Under the pieces are notes generated by a model. That model saw only the letters and a program-made list of their open reading frames with translations, was not told where the DNA came from and made no database searches. A DNA stretch of 64,000 nt, taken from NCBI GenBank assembly GCA_037481695.1, contig JBBFLE010000002.1:80661-144660 (forward strand). The letters run 5' to 3'. The translations under genes were made by a program, and so were the position numbers. The DNA comes from a bacterium (lineage in GTDB: Bacteria > Desulfobacterota > Desulfocorpusculales > Desulfocorpusculum). This document shows, one piece after another, positions 43,542 to 54,249 of the stretch. Position 1 is the first letter of the stretch; every line of letters starts with the position of its first letter.

Positions 43542-44021
43542 TTAACGCCCTTTGAGCTCCCGGGCAAGATCCCTTCTTTCATCCCTCTTTTTTATGGCGG
43601 CTCTCTTGTCATAAAGCCTTTTCCCCTTGGCCAGGGCAAGTTCCACCTTGGCCTTGCCCCCCTTGAAATAGATCTGCAGAGGGATCAACGTAAGCCCCCT
43701 TTCCTGCACCTTCCCTGCCAGCCTTCGAAGTTCCCTCTTGTGTACCAGTAGCTTTCGAGGCCTGAGAGGATCATGGTTCATTATGTTGCCATGGGAATAA
43801 GGGGATATGTGGGCTTCCACCAGAAAGATCTCACCGTTGTCCAGTTTGGCGTAAGAATCCTTCAGATTCACACGACCTTCTCTGAGGCTTTTCACCTCTG
43901 TCCCCACAAGCACCATCCCTGCTTCCAGAGTCTCCAGGATCTCGTACTCATGGAAGGCACGTCGGTTCTTGCAAACCACCTTTTTGCCTTCCTCACGCCC
44001 TTTGGGGCTCTTTGCCGCCAT
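43542..44021 (-). CDS. smpB: SsrA-binding protein SmpB
   Basis: This 159-residue RNA-binding protein of trans-translation has the OB-fold core VCKNRRAFHEYEILETLEAGMVLVGTEVKSLREGRVNLKDSYA, the conserved segment HISPYSHGN and the basic tail KKRDERRDLARELKGR. It binds the tRNA-like part of tmRNA. ssrA follows about 160 bases downstream, a common arrangement. Confidence 0.96.
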   Translation of the reverse strand: MAAKSPKGREEGKKVVCKNRRAFHEYEILETLEAGMVLVGTEVKSLREGRVNLKDSYAKLDNGEIFLVEAHISPYSHGNIMNHDPLRPRKLLVHKRELRRLAGKVQERGLTLIPLQIYFKGGKAKVELALAKGKRLYDKRAAIKKRDERRDLARELKGR

Positions 44022-44204
44022 GCTCCACCTTCTAAGCAGCCTGTCCTGTGCCGCCCTCTTTGGCCCACATAATTACCAGCTCTTAATCTTAAAGGTCAGT
44101 CCCCCTGACTCTTTTCACCCAAGCCATGATCTCTCATGGTCCCTTACCAAAAAGGCACCTTAAGACAACTGATCAGGATTATTCCCCAGCATGGGTGATC
44201 CGGA

Positions 44205-45242
44205 TCATAGGAAAAGTGGTGGGCCCAGAAGCCCTTCCATCTCCTGAAAGCCCATCATGATATTCATGCATTGCACAGCCTGACCAGAGGCTCCTTTTAC
44301 TAGATTGTCTATGGCCACCAACACTATGACTTTCCCGCTTCGGGAGTCCACCCGAAGGCCTATGTCGCAGAAATTGCTTCCCCTCACGTCTCTGAGATTC
44401 GGAAACTGACCTGGTGCAAGCACCCTCACAAAGGGCTCGGATTCATAGAACTTGGAGTACAACATCCACAGATACTCTTCGCTCCTGCTCTCTTTCAGTC
44501 CCAAATAGATGGTGCTCAGGATTCCCCTGCTTAAGGGCAAAAGGTGCGGCACAAAAACCACACGGACCTCCCTGCCGGCCAGACTCGAGATCTCTTGCTC
44601 CATTTCCGGGGTGTGGCGGTGTTGAGCCACCTTGTAAGCCTTCATCCCCTCGTTCACCTCGCAAAATAAGCTCCCCAGCTCCAGGGAACGTCCCGCACCT
44701 GTGACCCCCGATGCGGAGTTCACAATTACTGGATCCTCGCCCAAGAGCCCTGCCTTGGCCAGGGGAGCCACCCCCAGAATTGCCGAGGTTGGATAACAAC
44801 CCGGAACAGCCACCAGCTTTGCCCTGCTGATTTCACCTCTGTGCAACTCAGGCAGCCCATAAGCCGAAGACTGCAAGAGGTCAGCTGCTGTGTGGGGAGC
44901 ATACCACTGCTCGTAAATCTTTCTTTCCTTGAGGCGAAAATCTGCGCTCATATCAATTACCTTGCTGCCTGTTTCCATCAATAGAGGCACACAGGCCATT
45001 GACTTGGAATGAGGTAGAGCGGTGAAGATCACCTCGGCCGCCTTGGCCACCCTGTGGGGATCAAGAGGCTCACATGCAATATCCACCTTCTTTCTCATGG
45101 CCGGATAGACCTTGGAGTACTCGAGCCCGGCATAAGACTCTGATGTGAGCACCGAAAGCTCCACACCAGGATGCCCGGACAAGATCCGAACCAACTCCGC
45201 TCCTGTGTAGCCGGTCGCCCCCACAACGCCCACCCTTACCAT
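44205..45242 (-). CDS. argC: N-acetyl-gamma-glutamyl-phosphate reductase
   Basis: This protein of about 345 residues performs the third step of arginine synthesis, NADPH reduction of acetylglutamyl phosphate. It has VVGATGYTGAELVRIL near the N-terminus, the active-site VAVPGCYPTSAILGVAPL (catalytic Cys), NSASGVTGAGRS and the C-terminal HTPEMEQEISSL. ATG 45242 follows AGGAGGTG; a GTG two codons upstream is an alternative. No other arg genes are in view. Confidence 0.95.
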   Translation of the reverse strand: MVRVGVVGATGYTGAELVRILSGHPGVELSVLTSESYAGLEYSKVYPAMRKKVDIACEPLDPHRVAKAAEVIFTALPHSKSMACVPLLMETGSKVIDMSADFRLKERKIYEQWYAPHTAADLLQSSAYGLPELHRGEISRAKLVAVPGCYPTSAILGVAPLAKAGLLGEDPVIVNSASGVTGAGRSLELGSLFCEVNEGMKAYKVAQHRHTPEMEQEISSLAGREVRVVFVPHLLPLSRGILSTIYLGLKESRSEEYLWMLYSKFYESEPFVRVLAPGQFPNLRDVRGSNFCDIGLRVDSRSGKVIVLVAIDNLVKGASGQAVQCMNIMMGFQEMEGLLGPPLFL

Positions 45243-45405
45243 GCTCACCTCCTGAATCTCCTTCCAACTGATTCCTCATGGTTTTAATTCCTGCCAAGCC
45301 TGCATGAGATTAGCCAGCAGCAGATCCTGCGGTTCACCCAGTGGCTCCCAGAGCTGGCTCCAGGTTAACCCCACTTAACCCATGAATGGGCGCAGACCCA
45401 CTGCA

Positions 45406-45431
45406 ACAAAAAAGGCCCCACCAGGGGGCCT
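45406..45431 (-). terminator. Intrinsic terminator after rpsI
   Basis: GGCCCC and GGGGCC form a perfect stem around CTGGT on the minus strand, followed by TTTTTTGTT. It lies about 27 bases after the rpsI stop and ends the rplM-rpsI transcript. Confidence 0.9.
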
Positions 45432-45457
45432 CACAATAACTTCCAGTCCCTAAACCC

Positions 45458-45850
45458 TTACCTCTTGGAGAACTGGAACCTGGCTCTGGCGCCCCTCTGG
45501 CCGTATTTCTTCCGCTCCTTTTCACGTGCGTCTCTGCGGATCAAACCAGCCTTCTTTAAGACAGATCGAAGCTCAGGGCTGACCTGCAACAGGGCCTTGG
45601 CAATTCCATGGGTGACCGCATCTGCCTGCCCCGCTATTCCTCCGCCGCATACATTGGCCCTCACATCGAATCGCTCCAGGCTGCCTGTTAGGGCCAAGGG
45701 CCTCAACATGCTTCTGATCAGAGTTATGCGCGGAAAGTATTCCTGGGCAGGCCTCTTGTTCACTGTGATCTGCCCGGTGCCGGGAACCAGCCACACGCGG
45801 GCCACCGCTGTCTTTCTCTTGCCCGTGGCACAAAACCTCTCAGAAATCAT
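45458..45850 (-). CDS. rpsI: 30S ribosomal protein S9
   Basis: This 130-residue protein has the S9 start SERFCATGKRKTAVARVWL, ITVNKRPAQEYFPR, GGGIAGQADAVTHGIAKAL and the conserved terminus ARARFQFSKR that reaches the decoding centre. ATG 45850 follows AGAGGAAAGAGAAG; a GTG at 45880 would add a ten-residue extension. Second gene of the usual rplM-rpsI pair. Confidence 0.96.
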   Translation of the reverse strand: MISERFCATGKRKTAVARVWLVPGTGQITVNKRPAQEYFPRITLIRSMLRPLALTGSLERFDVRANVCGGGIAGQADAVTHGIAKALLQVSPELRSVLKKAGLIRRDAREKERKKYGQRGARARFQFSKR

Positions 45851-45902
45851 CTTCTCTTTCCTCTTTCCAGGGTTAGACACCCGATGGCATCAATCTCGTT
45901 TA

Positions 45903-46331
45903 TCAAAAATCCAAACCTTGAGGCTTCTGGGCCTCATGGGGATGATCCGGCCCCCCGTAAACTTTCAGTTTTCTCAACATCTGCCTTCCTAGACTGTTCT
46001 TGGGCAGCATTCCCCTGACAGCCATCCTGAGCACTTCTTCTGGTTTTCTGGTCAACATCTCCCCCAGTGGGGTCGCTTTCAGGCCTCCGGGATAGCCGCT
46101 GTGCCTGTAGTAGATCCTTTGAAGCCGTTTACGATCCTGCACATAGACCCTCTGGGCGTTGACCACTACCACGAAATCGCCGGTGTCCAGATGAGGCTCA
46201 TACAAGGGTTTATGCTTTCCCATAAGGAGCCTGGCCACCTGACTGGCCACCCTTCCCAAGGGCTTATCCTGTGCGTCCACGAGGTGCCAAGCCCTTCGAA
46301 TCTCTGATTCTCTTGTGCGCGGTGTCTTCAT
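45903..46331 (-). CDS. rplM: 50S ribosomal protein L13
   Basis: This 142-residue protein carries [37 protein letters not shown] and the signature [44 protein letters not shown] 46331 with AAGGG upstream gives the normal length. It precedes rpsI by about 50 bases. Confidence 0.96.
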   Translation of the reverse strand: MKTPRTRESEIRRAWHLVDAQDKPLGRVASQVARLLMGKHKPLYEPHLDTGDFVVVVNAQRVYVQDRKRLQRIYYRHSGYPGGLKATPLGEMLTRKPEEVLRMAVRGMLPKNSLGRQMLRKLKVYGGPDHPHEAQKPQGLDF

Positions 46332-46543
46332 GAAACCCTTGATCCCCCTTGCACCATCCAAATCTAGGAATTTTCAATTATCCTCTCTAAGACCCTTGAT
46401 GTCAAGGAATTTGCTGCAAAAGCTGATTGGCCTGTGCTCCCAGTGTCCAAAAATCTTTTGATGCAAATTCCATGCCCCTTCCTCTGTATTCCACAAGAAG
46501 CTTTTCCCTGGGAGAGATAGTATGCCCTGGCAGATGCCCCAGG

Positions 46544-48772
46544 CTAAAAGGAAGCCACCCGGTCCAGACCCAGAAGGTAAACCTGCACCCTGAAGGCGTG
46601 GTCTGTTTCCCTTCCGCCAAAGCCCGGCTCTATTGTGTGAGTAAAGCGCACCGCCCAACAGGAAGGATGCAGAATGAGGCCGTATCCATAACGTGCAAAA
46701 CGCTCCTCGTCCTGGTTGTACCATGTATGGCCCAGCAGATCCAAGAACGGCAGGGTCCTGATCCCCACGTTGGCCTGCACAAACTTCACCCTTTCCTCTT
46801 TACCTGTAAGACGCCTGCCCCAACCGTAGGAAATGGACATCTCGTCTCCCCGGCCGTCCCCACCTCTGAGAGTCACGGACATATCGTCAAACTCTTTCTC
46901 GTACCAGTCAAACTCCTCTCTGAATTTCAGGCTCAAATACTTCCTTGGCTCAGCCCACACGCCTCTTCTGATCTCTGATTGAAGTCTGCCGCTATCTTGT
47001 CCCACAAGCCTTAACTCCAACTCCGACAACAAAGGACGCCAGGGTCTCCTTTCATGATCCAGTTCATCAAGATCTCTGAACTGCTCCCTGAGGCTAAAGG
47101 GCTGAACCAGCCTAAAACGGACCCATTCCCTGTACTGAGAAGAACCATCGGGGTTCAAGAGCTTGCTTGTGAGAAAATGGGTCATTACCAGAGAAATCAG
47201 CCTGTCAGAAGGAACCCTTTCAAGAAACTCTCCTGGGAAATCCCCGGATGTGGAATGCCCTATGGCATCAAAGCGAAGCTCAGGCTGTATGGTGTGTTTG
47301 ACACTGCTGATTCGCTCCCCGCCCCATGGGTAAATCCTGGACAGTTCGCTTGAGAAAGACACTCCATAGTGATAGGTGCCCATGTGCCCGTCGGATCCAT
47401 CTGCCAGCCTATCCTGTGTGGCAAAAACACTCTCTTGCCAAGCTGCGAAAGGCACGACGCTCAAGTATGGGCTTAGCTGAAGGGGCAGAGACACAACCGG
47501 AGAAAAGCTCAATGTCTCGGCCCGGCTCTTCTCAGGTCTCCATATGTGATCGAAACTGCTGGCCCAGCCAAGGGTCAGAGGAAGCCCCATGAAGGGTAGG
47601 TTCATCCTGTTGAACATGAGAGATGGAAGCTTCTGGGGTGTCAGATCCGTGTCATTGTGGGAGACCTCCAGGCTCCTAAAATACCTTACCTCACCTGCCA
47701 GCAAGTACTGATCCCACCGCTTGGTGGCATTCAAGATGGAAGGCTGGTATCTCAGGTACCGCTCGTCATGGTCTACGGAAAACTCCTCCAGGTAATAATT
47801 ATCGCTTACCAGGTCAACATTGGCTCGGGACACAATATTCCATGGCAGCTTGGCCTCTTGCTCCATGCGTACCCGCCAGCGGTCCCTGTCCTCTCTCATA
47901 CCACCCCTGTGAATTATGGCCGGATCCGGGTCCTGCTGATCGTGGATAAACTCCCCTTGGATGGAGCCCTTAAGAGACTCCCAAGGAGCATATCGAAATT
48001 CCACTCCTTGCTGGAAACCCTTCTTGCTGAAATAGGATTCGGTGAAGGTGGCATCGTAACTGTTGCCGATGGCCCAAAAAAAGGGGAGTGAGAAGCCATA
48101 ACCCACTCTGGAATCCGACCTGTACTCGGGCAGAAGAAAACCGGTTCTCCTGTCCCTGGCCGTGGGGTAAACCAGGTAGGGAAAATAGAATATCGGCACA
48201 TTGCGGACCTGGAAAGTGGCCCCCTTGGCAACAGCATCTCCCGAGACCTTTATCTCCACCTCATCAGCAGCAAAACGCCAGTCTGGAACATCCCCGGAGC
48301 AGGAACTCAAGGTGGCCCCTCTTACCAGGTAGTGATCCTCCCCCAGCCGCTGGATCTCCTCCCCGGTCACGGTCATCTCATAGGGCTCGAAGTAGAGTGT
48401 GGCATTGGTCAAGCGACCGGTTTGCTCGTCCATATGGAGCTCCATCTTGTCGCTCCATATCCTGGCGGTCTCCTGGAATACTTGTACTTTTCCCTCTGCT
48501 GTGGCGAGTCTGGTGCGGTTGTCTATCACAACCCGCTGGGCGCGAAGGGTCATCCCCCCTCTTACTATCTCCACGTGTCCTTCGGCTATGTATTGATCTG
48601 CCTGGCGGTCGTAGGTCAAGGAATCAGCCTCAATATGAATGGGAGCCTCCTCCGCCATGTTCACCTGGGGCATCCTGGCCTTCTCCAGGGTGATACAAAA
48701 ACCACCTGTGCTGGCAACCAAGATGAGCCCTAAACAGGGCATGAGCCATCTGGTCCAGTTACGCCACCCCAT
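46544..48772 (-). CDS. lptD: LPS-assembly outer-membrane protein LptD
   Basis: This 742-residue protein inserts lipopolysaccharide into the outer leaflet of the outer membrane with LptE. A signal peptide (LMPCLGLILVASTGG) is followed by an OstA/LptA-like N-terminal domain (IHIEADSLTYDRQADQYIAEGHVEIVRGGMTLRAQRVVIDN). The C-terminal beta-barrel has FYFPYLVYPTARDRRTGFLLPEY and many alternating beta-strands. Ends RVQVYLLGLDRVASF. It shows that the organism is diderm with LPS or a similar glycolipid. Confidence 0.93.
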   Translation of the reverse strand: MGWRNWTRWLMPCLGLILVASTGGFCITLEKARMPQVNMAEEAPIHIEADSLTYDRQADQYIAEGHVEIVRGGMTLRAQRVVIDNRTRLATAEGKVQVFQETARIWSDKMELHMDEQTGRLTNATLYFEPYEMTVTGEEIQRLGEDHYLVRGATLSSCSGDVPDWRFAADEVEIKVSGDAVAKGATFQVRNVPIFYFPYLVYPTARDRRTGFLLPEYRSDSRVGYGFSLPFFWAIGNSYDATFTESYFSKKGFQQGVEFRYAPWESLKGSIQGEFIHDQQDPDPAIIHRGGMREDRDRWRVRMEQEAKLPWNIVSRANVDLVSDNYYLEEFSVDHDERYLRYQPSILNATKRWDQYLLAGEVRYFRSLEVSHNDTDLTPQKLPSLMFNRMNLPFMGLPLTLGWASSFDHIWRPEKSRAETLSFSPVVSLPLQLSPYLSVVPFAAWQESVFATQDRLADGSDGHMGTYHYGVSFSSELSRIYPWGGERISSVKHTIQPELRFDAIGHSTSGDFPGEFLERVPSDRLISLVMTHFLTSKLLNPDGSSQYREWVRFRLVQPFSLREQFRDLDELDHERRPWRPLLSELELRLVGQDSGRLQSEIRRGVWAEPRKYLSLKFREEFDWYEKEFDDMSVTLRGGDGRGDEMSISYGWGRRLTGKEERVKFVQANVGIRTLPFLDLLGHTWYNQDEERFARYGYGLILHPSCWAVRFTHTIEPGFGGRETDHAFRVQVYLLGLDRVASF

Positions 48773-48831
48773 CTTCCACCTCTCCAGATAACGCCTGGTC
48801 CAAGAGCCCTGAACTCCAAGCCCACATTACT

Positions 48832-50172
48832 CTACGCCGATTGTTGCCTCCAAGGCAAGCCGTTTTTTTCCAATTGTGCCATTATTTCCCCAACCACGAA
48901 AAGAGATCCTGTCACGCAGATCAAATCCTCTGTGCAGGCTCTTTGGCAAAGATCTTGAAATCCCTGGGGGACGGACTCAACCACAGTGGCCCTGGCCCCC
49001 AAGGCTAGGGCCTGGGCCTGTAGGACCCAAGGATCCTCGGCCCTATCCATCTGAGGACGGCAGAAAACCATTTCATAAGCCATGGGTGCGATCATCCTGA
49101 TCATCCTGCGGTAGTCCTTGTCCTTCATCACACCCATGAGGACCCTTAGTCTCTCATAACGGTATTCCTTTGCCAGGGAGTAACACAGGCTACGCATGGC
49201 CTCGGGGTTGTGGGCACCGTCCAGGAGTATTTGGGGAGGACCGGGCATATATTGCTGCCTTCCCGGCCACTGCACATCCCTGAGGCCATCTCGAATGGCT
49301 CGTTCATCCACACCAAGGCCCATCTGACCCAAAAGCTCGGTGGCAGCAATGGCCATGGCAGCATTTCTGACCTGATGACGCCCCCTCATATTGGTGATGA
49401 GCCCCTTGTAAGAATTCTTGATCCCTTTGTAATCAAAGCCCTGCGGGGTTCCAGTGACTCTTATCTCCCGGCCCAGCCTATACAAGGGGCTTGCTTTTTC
49501 CTGGCAGGTTTCCAACACCACCCTCTGGGCCGCCGGGTGAACAACTCCAGAGACCACCGGAATGCCAGGCTTTATGATGCCTGCCTTTTCCCTTGCGATC
49601 TGTGCAATAGTGCGTCCCAGATAATCCTGATGTTCCAAAGACACAGATGTTATGATGGTTACCATGGGATGGCAAACATTGGTGGCATCCAGGCGGCCTC
49701 CCATACCCACTTCCAAGATCGCCAGATCCACCTTTTCCTCTGCGAAGTAACTCAGAGCTATGCCTGTAGTGAATTCAAAAAAAGTGATGGGCAATGCATA
49801 GCCTTGTTGATCTTTTAAAAGGAGCTCCGGAGCCTTTTGTAGAATTCTTCTGGTCCACTCAACCACTTCAGGCTCACTGATCTGGTGACGATTCAGCCTT
49901 ATTCTCTCGGTGAAGCGCACGAAGTGAGGACTTGTGTAAAGACCTACCCTAAGGCCAGCCTGCAATAAAAAAGACTCCAGGTAGGCTGCCGTGGATCCCT
50001 TGCCATTGGAGCCGCCCACATGAACAGCCTTTAGCCTCTCCTGGGGATCACCCACTGCCCTGAGCACTCGTGTGATATTCTCGAGACCAAGCTTTATGCC
50101 CATTCTCTGCAATCCGAACAGGTAATCTATGGTCTCGGAGTAGGTCTTGGGTGCTCCATGGATTTCACTCAT
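48832..50172 (-). CDS. folC: Folylpolyglutamate synthase/dihydrofolate synthase
   Basis: This 446-residue ATP-grasp-like Mur ligase-family enzyme adds glutamate to folates. It has VHVGGSNGKGSTAAYLESFL (P-loop), GLYTSPHFVRFTERIRLN, EVGMGGRLDATN, SLEHQDYLG and LLDGAHNPEAM. It overlaps the accD stop by four bases (ATGA), giving coupled translation, a common accD-folC arrangement. Also likely supplies folate for the formyl-group chemistry elsewhere in the genome. Confidence 0.95.
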   Translation of the reverse strand: MSEIHGAPKTYSETIDYLFGLQRMGIKLGLENITRVLRAVGDPQERLKAVHVGGSNGKGSTAAYLESFLLQAGLRVGLYTSPHFVRFTERIRLNRHQISEPEVVEWTRRILQKAPELLLKDQQGYALPITFFEFTTGIALSYFAEEKVDLAILEVGMGGRLDATNVCHPMVTIITSVSLEHQDYLGRTIAQIAREKAGIIKPGIPVVSGVVHPAAQRVVLETCQEKASPLYRLGREIRVTGTPQGFDYKGIKNSYKGLITNMRGRHQVRNAAMAIAATELLGQMGLGVDERAIRDGLRDVQWPGRQQYMPGPPQILLDGAHNPEAMRSLCYSLAKEYRYERLRVLMGVMKDKDYRRMIRMIAPMAYEMVFCRPQMDRAEDPWVLQAQALALGARATVVESVPQGFQDLCQRACTEDLICVTGSLFVVGEIMAQLEKNGLPWRQQSA

Positions 50173-51014
50173 TTCCTTTCCCCCACCGGATCCGTCAGGA
50201 GAGCCAGAATCTGCACGAGGGTCTCCTTCATCCTGTTCCTGGAGAGAATCCCATCAATGAGCCCATGTTCCAAAAGGTACTCGGCCCTCTGGAAGCCAGG
50301 GGGAAGTTTTTCCCCCACCGTGTTTTCTATGACCCTCGGCCCTGCAAATCCCACTCTTGCCCTGGGCTCGGCCAAGATGACGTCTGCTTGCAAAGCAAAG
50401 CTGGCCGCCACCCCCCCTGTGGTGGGGTCCGTAAGTACTGATATCACCGGTATGCCCACCTCTTTGAGGGAAGCCAAGGCCACGGAGGTACGGGCCATTT
50501 GCATGAGAGAAAGCAGGCCCTCCTGCATCCTGGCTCCACCAGAGGCCGGAAAAAGCACCACTGGTATGCCAGTGCTCAAAGCCTCCTCGGCCAAACGGCA
50601 GAGTCGCTCTCCAACGGCCGAGCCCATGCTGCCTCCCATGAAGCTGAAGTCCTGGATGCCCAAGAGCACTTCTCTTCCTGCAAGCCGGGCCTTACCGCAC
50701 ACCATTGCCTCACCCCAGGGTGAAGCCTTACGAGCCTCTTTGAGCCTATGCCTGTAGCTCTTCTGGTCTTTGAAATTGAGCGGGTCTGCCGAACCCACCT
50801 CTGTGAAAAGAGGTTGGAAGGTATCCTGATCCGCAACCATCCATATTCTCTGGTCCACGGACACAGGATGATGGTAATTGCAATCTGGACAAGCCCACAG
50901 GTGGCGTTCCAGCTCTTTCTGGAAGGTTATCTGGCCACAAAATGGGCATTCGATCCAGAGGGATTCCTCCCCGCGCCTTGCCTTTTCGCGCTCCCCACGA
51001 TGAAAAAAAGCCAC
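50169..51014 (-). CDS. accD: Acetyl-CoA carboxylase carboxyltransferase subunit beta
   Basis: This 281-residue protein has an N-terminal zinc ribbon (C23, C26, C42, C45) and a crotonase-like carboxyltransferase core: AMVCGKARLAGREVLLGIQDFSFMGGSMGSAVGER, FPASGGARMQEGLLSLMQMART, DPTTGGVAASFA, GFAGPRVIENT. AccD with AccA transfers the carboxyl group from biotin to acetyl-CoA in the cytoplasm. A GTG start at 51014 is used; a short upstream GGGG serves as a weak ribosome site. folC follows. Confidence 0.95.
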   Translation of the reverse strand: MAFFHRGEREKARRGEESLWIECPFCGQITFQKELERHLWACPDCNYHHPVSVDQRIWMVADQDTFQPLFTEVGSADPLNFKDQKSYRHRLKEARKASPWGEAMVCGKARLAGREVLLGIQDFSFMGGSMGSAVGERLCRLAEEALSTGIPVVLFPASGGARMQEGLLSLMQMARTSVALASLKEVGIPVISVLTDPTTGGVAASFALQADVILAEPRARVGFAGPRVIENTVGEKLPPGFQRAEYLLEHGLIDGILSRNRMKETLVQILALLTDPVGERK

Positions 51015-51499
51015 CTAGGTGCCCCACGAGGATGATTAGCCCGCATCATTCACCATGAGTGGATAATGCAGGGTAAGTTCACCATATGCTGAAATGAATC
51101 CAATCCTGCCCCAACACAACCTGGTCTTCCCTATGGGGTCCTTCCCCGGTCCAACGCTGAAAATGGGTGAAGGTGCCAAGCGCTTGGGGGGTTAGCCCTC
51201 AAAACTCACCGATCCTTGGGGAATAATCCGGGTCAGCCCAGGTGATCCCTTCAAAGGTCCACTCCCTCTCCCCAAAAGCAAAGAGCTCAGAGCAGCCCCT
51301 GGGATAACCTGTTTTTCAGAAGCATGTCCAAAGGGAAGCCCTCATCGTCCCAGGCTCCCGAACAATGTGGGCTTGAAATCTTCTCCATGCAGAAGGAGAC
51401 GTCCACCCCAGCCCTGTCTTGGGAAGGTTCGAGCCTCTCCGGCATATGATGGCAGGACTCGGCTCTTGGCTGCAAGCCGCTGGTACAAGGACTCCCCTT
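51015..51499. other. Gap between rplQ and accD
   Basis: About 485 bases with no supportable gene. A short minus-strand frame near 51287-51475 has no family resemblance and atypical composition. The end of the ribosomal transcript and the accD promoter should lie here; no clear hairpin-T terminator was seen. Confidence 0.5.
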
Positions 51500-51967
51500 C
51501 TACCCTTTTGACTCCTCAGCCTTGGGCTGAGCCTTGGAGCTGCCTCTAGATGAGGCTCTTCTTGCCTGAGGTTTCCTGGAGCTCTTTTTCCTGCGACCCT
51601 CGGCCTTGGTAGCTGGTTGCACCAATTCCACGAGGGAAACCATGGCTCCATCCCCATGGCGCGGCCCCAATTTGACGATGCGGGTATAGCCGCCGGCAAT
51701 GTTGCGGTACCTGTCGGCCAACTCTGTGAAGACCTTGCGTGTGGCCTTCTTCTCCCTGATCACCGCTGCCGCAAGCCTCCGGGCGTGAAGGTCCCCACGT
51801 TTTCCCAGGGTGATCATTTTCTCCGCTAGGCGTCTCAGTTCCTTGGCCTTGGCATCAGTAGTTCTGATGCGTTCATGGAGAAACAAGGATGTGGCCATGT
51901 TTCTCAGCATTGCAAGGCGGTGACTGGTCGGCTTCCCAAGTTTTCTTTGTCCAACCCTGTGCCTCAT
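51500..51967 (-). CDS. rplQ: 50S ribosomal protein L17
   Basis: This 155-residue protein starts [44 protein letters not shown] and continues [25 protein letters not shown]...VSLVELVQ. It has an Arg/Lys/Ser-rich C-terminal tail of about 30 residues ([16 protein letters not shown]), longer than E. coli L17. It is the last gene of the alpha operon, following rpoA. Confidence 0.96.
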   Translation of the reverse strand: MRHRVGQRKLGKPTSHRLAMLRNMATSLFLHERIRTTDAKAKELRRLAEKMITLGKRGDLHARRLAAAVIREKKATRKVFTELADRYRNIAGGYTRIVKLGPRHGDGAMVSLVELVQPATKAEGRRKKSSRKPQARRASSRGSSKAQPKAEESKG

Positions 51968-52014
51968 GTCAGTCCATCCTGAATCACGACGGGCGCTGAC
52001 CCCGTTGTCAAAGG

Positions 52015-53058
52015 TTATTTCTCCTCCTGGAGCGGAGCAGCGGCCTGTTCGCGTTCCTGTTTTTCTCGAAAATACCTCTCCGGATCGAAATCCTCTATCT
52101 TCATGCCCAGGGAAAGTCCCATTTCTCCCAGGATCTCTTTTATCTCATTGAGAGATTTCCTGCCGAAGTTCTTGGTCTTGAGCATATCGTTTTCTGTCTT
52201 TTGTACCAGCTCCCCAATAAGACGTATATTGGCGTTCTTGAGACAGTTGGCCGCCCTCACCGAGAGCTCCAGTTCATCCACCGTGCGATAGAGGTTCTCT
52301 GTAAGCTCTGGAGGCAGGTGCACCGGCCTGGCTTGTGCCTCTTCGTGGACACGCGCAGCCTCAGGCCTGACAAAGACCCCTAGCTGGTCCCTCAAGATCT
52401 GAGCTGCGATGGACACCGCTTCCTCAGGCCTGATGGAGCCGTCGGTGGCCACCTCCATGTTCAACCGATCATAATCCGTTATCTGGCCAACCCTGGCATT
52501 GGTAACCGTGTAAGACACCCTGCGGATGGGTGAGAAGATGGCATCCAGGGCAATGGTTCCCAAAGGGGCCCCCTCTTCCTTGTTTCGTTCCGCCGGAACA
52601 TAGCCCCTTCCCTTACAGGCCCTCATTTCCATCTTGAGGTGGCCCTCTTTGTTAAGAGTGGCTATGTGCCAGTCGGGATTCAGGATTTCCACCTGACCGT
52701 CCGTGATGATGTCTCGGGCTTTTACTTCCCCTTCTCCATGCTTCTCTATGCGAAGCGTTCTTGTTTGATCCCCGTGAATGCGCAGCCGGACTCCTTTGAG
52801 GTTCAGGATGATATCGCTTACATCCTCCAGAACTCCGGGCAAGGCACTGAACTCGTGGGGAACTCCTTCGATGCGCACCGATACGATGGCAGCGCCTTGA
52901 ATGGAAGAAAGCAGGATCCTCCTCAGGGAGTTCCCAATAGTAGTGCCATAGCCCCGCTCCAGCGGCTCACAGGAGAACTTCCCATAAGAGTCGGTAAGCG
53001 TCTCCGGATCAAACTCGATCCGTTTGGGCTTTATCATATCGGTCCATTCACCTTGCAT
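52015..53058 (-). CDS. rpoA: DNA-directed RNA polymerase subunit alpha
   Basis: This 347-residue protein has an N-terminal assembly domain ([50 protein letters not shown]) and a flexible linker. The C-terminal domain binds UP elements and activators ([40 protein letters not shown]). ATG 53058 follows GGAGGGGTGAAAGTA; an upstream ATG would add seven residues without a site. Confidence 0.97.
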   Translation of the reverse strand: MQGEWTDMIKPKRIEFDPETLTDSYGKFSCEPLERGYGTTIGNSLRRILLSSIQGAAIVSVRIEGVPHEFSALPGVLEDVSDIILNLKGVRLRIHGDQTRTLRIEKHGEGEVKARDIITDGQVEILNPDWHIATLNKEGHLKMEMRACKGRGYVPAERNKEEGAPLGTIALDAIFSPIRRVSYTVTNARVGQITDYDRLNMEVATDGSIRPEEAVSIAAQILRDQLGVFVRPEAARVHEEAQARPVHLPPELTENLYRTVDELELSVRAANCLKNANIRLIGELVQKTENDMLKTKNFGRKSLNEIKEILGEMGLSLGMKIEDFDPERYFREKQEREQAAAPLQEEK

Positions 53059-53139
53059 TACTTTCACCCCTCCTGCCATGCCGGCACCCGCTCGCGGCTG
53101 CCGCAGAGCCGGACAGAATGATGTGGTCCCCCACTCGTG

Positions 53140-53766
53140 TCACTTGGAGTAGAGCTCCACGATGAGCTGTTCCCTGACCGGCATGGTCAACTCCTCCCTT
53201 GCAGGAAGAGCCAGGACCTTTCCTCGGAACTGTTCCTTGTCCAACTCGAGCCAGCCAGGTACCCCCCGACGAACCACTGCTTCCATGGATTCCTGGATAG
53301 ACTGGATCTTTCTGCTCTTGGGCCTAAGCTCTATGACATCGCCTGGGCTTACCAGAAAAGACGGTATGTTCACCTTCCTGCCGTTGACGGTGAAATGCCC
53401 GTGAGTCACCAGCTGCCTGGCCTCACAACGGGAAGAAGCAAATCCCAGCCTGTACACCATGTTGTCCAGTCTCCGCTCCAGAAGCAAGAGAAGATTCACT
53501 CCTGTTATTCCCTTTTGTCTTTCTGCTCTCTCAAAGGTAAGGCGAAACTGGTTCTCCAAGAGACCATAGATACGCTTGACCTTCTGCTTCTCTCTAAGCT
53601 GCTCTCCATAGCTTGAGAACTTGGGCCTGCGCTGACCATGTTGCCCGGGGGGATAATTCCTGCGTTCCACCGCACACTTGTCTGAATAGCACCTGTCCCC
53701 TTTAAGGAACAGTTTGGTCCCTTCCCTGCGGCAAAGCCTACAGACAGCTCCATTGTAACGTGCCAC
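53140..53766 (-). CDS. rpsD: 30S ribosomal protein S4
   Basis: This 208-residue assembly-initiating protein has a zinc-type N-terminus (C9, C12, C26, C31: VCRLCRREG...RCYSDKC). [28 protein letters not shown] and the S4 domain [39 protein letters not shown] follow. It lies between rpsK and rpoA in the standard alpha operon order; S4 commonly autoregulates this operon. Confidence 0.97.
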   Translation of the reverse strand: MARYNGAVCRLCRREGTKLFLKGDRCYSDKCAVERRNYPPGQHGQRRPKFSSYGEQLREKQKVKRIYGLLENQFRLTFERAERQKGITGVNLLLLLERRLDNMVYRLGFASSRCEARQLVTHGHFTVNGRKVNIPSFLVSPGDVIELRPKSRKIQSIQESMEAVVRRGVPGWLELDKEQFRGKVLALPAREELTMPVREQLIVELYSK

Positions 53767-53779
53767 TTTCTAACCTCCC

Positions 53780-54169
53780 TCAGACCCTGCGCCTCTTGGG
53801 CGGCCTGCAACCATTGTGGGGGATCGGGGTTATGTCTCTTATGAGGCTGATGGTGAAGCCTGCAGCCTGCAAGGCCCTCAATGCTGCCTCTCTGCCCGAG
53901 CCCGGTCCTTTCACGTACACCGCCACACTTCGCATTCCGTGCTCCATGGCCTTCTTGGCCGCATCCTGAGCTGCCATCTGAGCTGCAAATGGAGTGCTCT
54001 TGCGAGAGCCCTTGAAGCCCTGGGTGCCAGCACTGGACCACGCCACAACATTACCCTGAGGGTCGGTGATGGTGATTATGGTGTTGTTAAATGTGGACTG
54101 GATATACGCTATTCCGATATCAATGTTCTTGCGTTCCCTCTTTCCGGCCCTCTTCTTGGGCTTAGCCAT
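53780..54169 (-). CDS. rpsK: 30S ribosomal protein S11
   Basis: This 129-residue protein has the S11 pattern [56 protein letters not shown] and the conserved terminus [23 protein letters not shown]. Lies in platform of the 30S subunit. Follows rpsM, precedes rpsD. Confidence 0.97.
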   Translation of the reverse strand: MAKPKKRAGKRERKNIDIGIAYIQSTFNNTIITITDPQGNVVAWSSAGTQGFKGSRKSTPFAAQMAAQDAAKKAMEHGMRSVAVYVKGPGSGREAALRALQAAGFTISLIRDITPIPHNGCRPPKRRRV

Positions 54170-54249
54170 GAAACCTCCTCTCTATGCGCCAGGCCGATAT
54201 CCGTAGCCAAAGAATCTCTCTTGCGCCGACTCCTGCAGATTCCCCAACC

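Noticed and set aside
51287..51475. Small minus-strand frame between rplQ and accD
   Set aside because: No family match, unusual composition, no ribosome site; could be untranslated leader or trailer.
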